Assembly (NCBI GenBank): GCA_964556885.1
Contig: CAZKYP010000137.1
Span: 1 to 8,737 of the forward strand
Direction: 5' to 3'
DNA length: 8,737 nt
Source of the DNA: CAZKYP01 sp964556885
GTDB taxonomy: Bacteria > Planctomycetota > Phycisphaerae > Sedimentisphaerales > Anaerobacaceae
Part shown: in pieces, positions 6,586 to 8,737 of the stretch
Position numbering within the stretch: position 1 is the stretch's first letter
How the letters are laid out: each line of letters opens with the position of its first letter
Program-made: the position numbers and the translations under genes
The notes under the pieces: model-generated
What the model was told of the DNA's origin: nothing
The model's input: the letters and a program-made list of their open reading frames with translations, nothing else
The model's database searches: none

Positions 6586-7647
6586 TTATTCTTCAATTGA
6601 ACTATCGGTATCTGATTCGAAAGGTGAGGATATCTGTTCGATCTGGTTCTGAAGGTTCCTGATACTCTGCCGCATCTCCGGCAGGTATTGTATCATGCTG
6701 TATGCCCTTTTACCGTGTGTTGCGTCGATGGCGGGGGCGCCCAAAACCACTTTATTGTCCGGGATATCGTTGATAACGCCGGCCTGGGCCGCAATGGTCA
6801 CGTTATTTCCGACGTTGATGTGACCGACGATACCGACCTGCCCACCAACTGTGCAGTGATGACCGAGCGTAGTTGAACCGGCGACTCCAACCTGGGCGAC
6901 AAGAAGACAATGCGGGCCGATTTTTGTTCCGTGACCTATGGCGACCTGGTCGCCTAATTTGCTGCCCTGGCCGATGACGGTATCACTTAGTGTGCCCCTT
7001 TCGATTCCACAGCAGGTACCGATTTCGACATCATCTTCGATAATCACGATACCTATTTGAGGTATTTTATGATGTACACCTTTATGAGTGGCGTACCCGA
7101 AGCCATCTTCACCGATGACCGAGTTGGAATTAATGATAACACGATTTCCTATTTTACACCCGTCGTAAATTACAACGTTCGGGTATATTATGCAATCATT
7201 GCCGATTTGTACTCCGGGGCCGATATAGGCGCCGGGATAAATGACGCAGCCGTCCATGATTTTTGCATCATCGTCTATTGTTGCAAAATCGTATATATTA
7301 CATTCGGCACCGATTTTGGCCGTATCGGATATCGAAGCCCGAGGACTGATACCGGTTTTTTTATGTTTTCGATGTCCGTGCAGCAGCACCATTATTTGCA
7401 TAAAGGCATAGTATGGGTCCTCGGCGACCAAAAGAGAGACCGAAGCGGGAGGGGATTCTTTGCCGACGATTACGGCACTGGCCTTGGTTGTCAGGAGCTG
7501 TTTTTCATATTTGCGGTTGGTCAGAAAACTAATATCGCCTTCTCCGGCCCGACCGAGCGTCGAAGCGGACCTGATTTTAAGGCTGGGATCGCCGCAAATT
7601 CGACCTCCTACAAATTCGACTAATTCGCCAAGAGTTCTTTCCTGCAT
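6586..7647 (-). CDS. lpxD: UDP-3-O-acylglucosamine N-acyltransferase LpxD
   Basis: Transfers a 3-hydroxyacyl chain from acyl carrier protein to the 2-amino group of UDP-3-O-acylglucosamine, the third step of lipid A synthesis, in the cytoplasm. The 353-aa length is close to the E. coli protein. Residues 1-95 form the uridine-binding domain (TLGELVEFVGG, then EGDISFLTNRKYEKQL). Residues about 100-300 are a left-handed beta-helix of hexapeptide repeats such as AKIGAECNIYDF and GVQIGNDCIIYP. Catalytic His239 lies in VAIGHGTKIG and the second conserved histidine, His276, in GIVGHINVGNN; both fall at the E. coli numbering. A C-terminal helix (about 316-340) ends in an acidic tail, DSDTDSSIEE-like, with no catalytic residues. 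ATG at 7647 has AAGGA five bases upstream (7653-7657). It is first in the lpxD-lpxI-kinase unit, behind a strong candidate promoter. Confidence 0.96.
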   Translation of the reverse strand: MQERTLGELVEFVGGRICGDPSLKIRSASTLGRAGEGDISFLTNRKYEKQLLTTKASAVIVGKESPPASVSLLVAEDPYYAFMQIMVLLHGHRKHKKTGISPRASISDTAKIGAECNIYDFATIDDDAKIMDGCVIYPGAYIGPGVQIGNDCIIYPNVVIYDGCKIGNRVIINSNSVIGEDGFGYATHKGVHHKIPQIGIVIIEDDVEIGTCCGIERGTLSDTVIGQGSKLGDQVAIGHGTKIGPHCLLVAQVGVAGSTTLGHHCTVGGQVGIVGHINVGNNVTIAAQAGVINDIPDNKVVLGAPAIDATHGKRAYSMIQYLPEMRQSIRNLQNQIEQISSPFESDTDSSIEE

Positions 7648-7721
7648 ACAGGTCCTTTACGGTAAAACGCTCATATCCGGTAAAAAACAATTCAAGTATC
7701 GCATAATGCTCAGAATATACA

Positions 7722-7749
7722 ATTATATTAAAAAAAAGGGATTGGTCAA
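7722..7749 (-). promoter_or_regulatory. Sigma-70-type promoter for lpxD
   Basis: On the minus strand TTGACC (7744-7749, 5 of 6 to the -35 consensus) is separated by 16 nt from a perfect TATAAT (7722-7727). Transcription would start near 7715, giving a leader of roughly 68 nt before the lpxD ATG. The spacer contains the T-tract and the 3' stem arm of the rhamnosidase terminator, so the two signals share bases. Confidence 0.6.
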
Positions 7750-7787
7750 CAAATCTAATGAACTATTTGGTAACGCATCAAATCCCT
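7730..7787 (-). terminator. Candidate rho-independent terminator of the rhamnosidase gene
   Basis: Downstream of the rhamnosidase stop, the minus strand reads AGGGATT (7781-7787), a 37-nt loop, then AATCCCT (7737-7743) running directly into eight T (7730-7737, one T shared with the stem). Inside the loop CAAAT (7765-7769) and ATTTG (7750-7754) can form a second 5-bp stem. The T-tract is clear. The long loop and modest stem make efficiency uncertain. Confidence 0.45.
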
Positions 7788-7803
7788 GATTGTTTGAATC
7801 TTC

Positions 7804-8737
7804 TCAGTCTGTCCCCGCAGCTCGTTCGAATGTATGAGTTCCGGAGCCGATATTTTCCACATAGACATAATTTCCTTCTTCGGTTCCGGTCATATCTACT
7901 CCATCGACTATTATTGCAGCTCCCATTGTTCCGCTTTTGGGAACATAAACTTTTGCAGTCATGTTATCGGGAATGGTCAAAGTCATTAAAAAGCGGTTGT
8001 TGTTTCGCTCCCATTCGATTGAAATATCGCCTCGGTCGGTTGGTAATGTTCCGGCGGCACTGCTCAGCGTTTGATTAAATTCCAGTGGTTTGATTTGGAT
8101 TAGCTCATGCTGAGGTTTCAGGGGCTTGATTCCAAGGATATATTTCTGGATTCCCTGTAGACCTGCGGCCCCCCAGGGATGCGACATACTTTGGCCGGTC
8201 GTATCGGCATTCCATGATTCCCACGTGGCAGTTGCTCCCTGGGTGATATTTTTGGCCCAGCCGTCCCAGTCTGTGTTTGTATATAGCTCTATCAAATGTG
8301 GTCCCTGGTCCGCTTGTCCGATTGCTTCGGGCAGCCATCGGACAGTCACCATACCGACACTCATTTGCCGCTCCTTGATGGCCGCAGTTACCGGTTCGAG
8401 ATTAACTTGCGGGACGATTCCCATCGCCATGGGGAACATGTTTGCATGTTGTGAAACGTGTGAACTTGGGGATAGGTCGGAGTAGAGTCCGTCAATATAA
8501 ACGCCATCGGCGTTGAGTAATCGCGAGTTGAGTGCATCCTTCATGTCCTGAGCTTTGGTTTTGTATGTATCGCAGTCGGTTGTATTGCCCAGCAGATCGG
8601 CGATTTTCGAGATGATATCAAAATCGATATAGGCGTAGGCATTGATAACAGTACGAGCTTCAGCGGCCATATCATAACCGTATCTCATTTGGGCCGGCCA
8701 GTCGATAATTCCATACCGATACGCGCCGCCTCCGCCC
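7804..8737 (-). CDS. Alpha-L-rhamnosidase, GH78 family, C-terminal part (5' end outside window)
   Basis: Inverting glycoside hydrolase releasing terminal alpha-L-rhamnose from plant, algal or microbial glycans. The frame stays open past the ATG at 8688 to the window edge (GGGGAYRYGIIDWPAQ), so that ATG is internal and the N-terminal modules, signal peptide and general-acid region lie outside. Visible are the second half of the six-hairpin (alpha/alpha)6 barrel and the C-terminal beta-sandwich. Landmarks, numbered from 8688: DMAAEARTVINAYAYIDFD, HANMFPMAMGIVPQ (81-94), then GATATWESWNAD (151-162) whose Glu157 (codon 8218-8220) corresponds to the catalytic base of GH78 enzymes, SMSHPWGAAG (167-176) and YILGIKP. 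After about 195 comes the beta-sandwich (SIEWERNNNRFLMTLTIP). The stop is TGA at 7804. It is followed by a candidate terminator, so it is probably transcribed separately from lpxD. Export cannot be judged from this part. Confidence 0.88.
   Translation of the reverse strand, partial: GGGGAYRYGIIDWPAQMRYGYDMAAEARTVINAYAYIDFDIISKIADLLGNTTDCDTYKTKAQDMKDALNSRLLNADGVYIDGLYSDLSPSSHVSQHANMFPMAMGIVPQVNLEPVTAAIKERQMSVGMVTVRWLPEAIGQADQGPHLIELYTNTDWDGWAKNITQGATATWESWNADTTGQSMSHPWGAAGLQGIQKYILGIKPLKPQHELIQIKPLEFNQTLSSAAGTLPTDRGDISIEWERNNNRFLMTLTIPDNMTAKVYVPKSGTMGAAIIVDGVDMTGTEEGNYVYVENIGSGTHTFERAAGTD

Noticed and set aside
7057..7623. 188-aa open frame on the + strand inside lpxD
   Set aside because: It lies entirely antisense to lpxD, whose hexapeptide repeats and catalytic histidines are clear, and its translation has no recognisable domain; a shadow frame.
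1..8737. CRISPR arrays, tRNA/rRNA genes, insertion sequences
   Set aside because: No regular direct repeats, no cloverleaf in the short intergenic stretches, and no transposase-like frame or flanking terminal repeats were seen.

Overview
The window reads as a Gram-negative bacterial chromosome fragment, probably from a metagenome-type draft assembly: a run of exactly 100 N interrupts one gene, and genes run off both ends. Two committed lipid A genes (lpxD, lpxI) require an outer membrane. LpxI in place of LpxH, a GH78 rhamnosidase next door and moderate base composition would fit the PVC/Planctomycetota side (for example Phycisphaerae-like anaerobes). That placement is inference; no marker gene here settles it.

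Layout from left to right. (1) 1-938, + strand: a glycosyltransferase whose N-terminus lies before the window. (2) 964-4124, - strand: a cassette read cysD, cysN, then a type I phosphodiesterase/alkaline-phosphatase-superfamily hydrolase, the last broken by the N gap. It converges on the glycosyltransferase with only 25 bp between the stops. (3) 4276-7647, - strand: a lipid A unit read lpxD, lpxI, then a protein with two tandem LPS-kinase-like domains. (4) 7804-8737, - strand: the C-terminal part of a GH78 alpha-L-rhamnosidase whose start lies beyond the right edge.

How the genes may work together. LpxD N-acylates the UDP-glucosamine precursor, and LpxI hydrolyses UDP-2,3-diacylglucosamine to lipid X. 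The co-directional double kinase is placed to phosphorylate lipid A or core sugar. CysD and CysN together form the heteromeric ATP sulfurylase that makes APS. No APS kinase, APS/PAPS reductase or sulfite reductase is visible, so the purpose of the APS (assimilation or sulfation of a surface glycan) cannot be read from this window. The neighbouring glycosyltransferase and envelope genes make glycan sulfation an attractive guess.

The two most unusual signals are these. First, the CysD-type protein carries the CC...CxxC cysteine pattern that binds a [4Fe-4S] cluster in APS reductases, but lacks the reductase's catalytic C-terminal cysteine. Second, the two kinase domains are fused, and the first has a degenerate catalytic loop. 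A compact regulatory site between the rhamnosidase and lpxD combines a terminator and a near-consensus promoter in the same bases.
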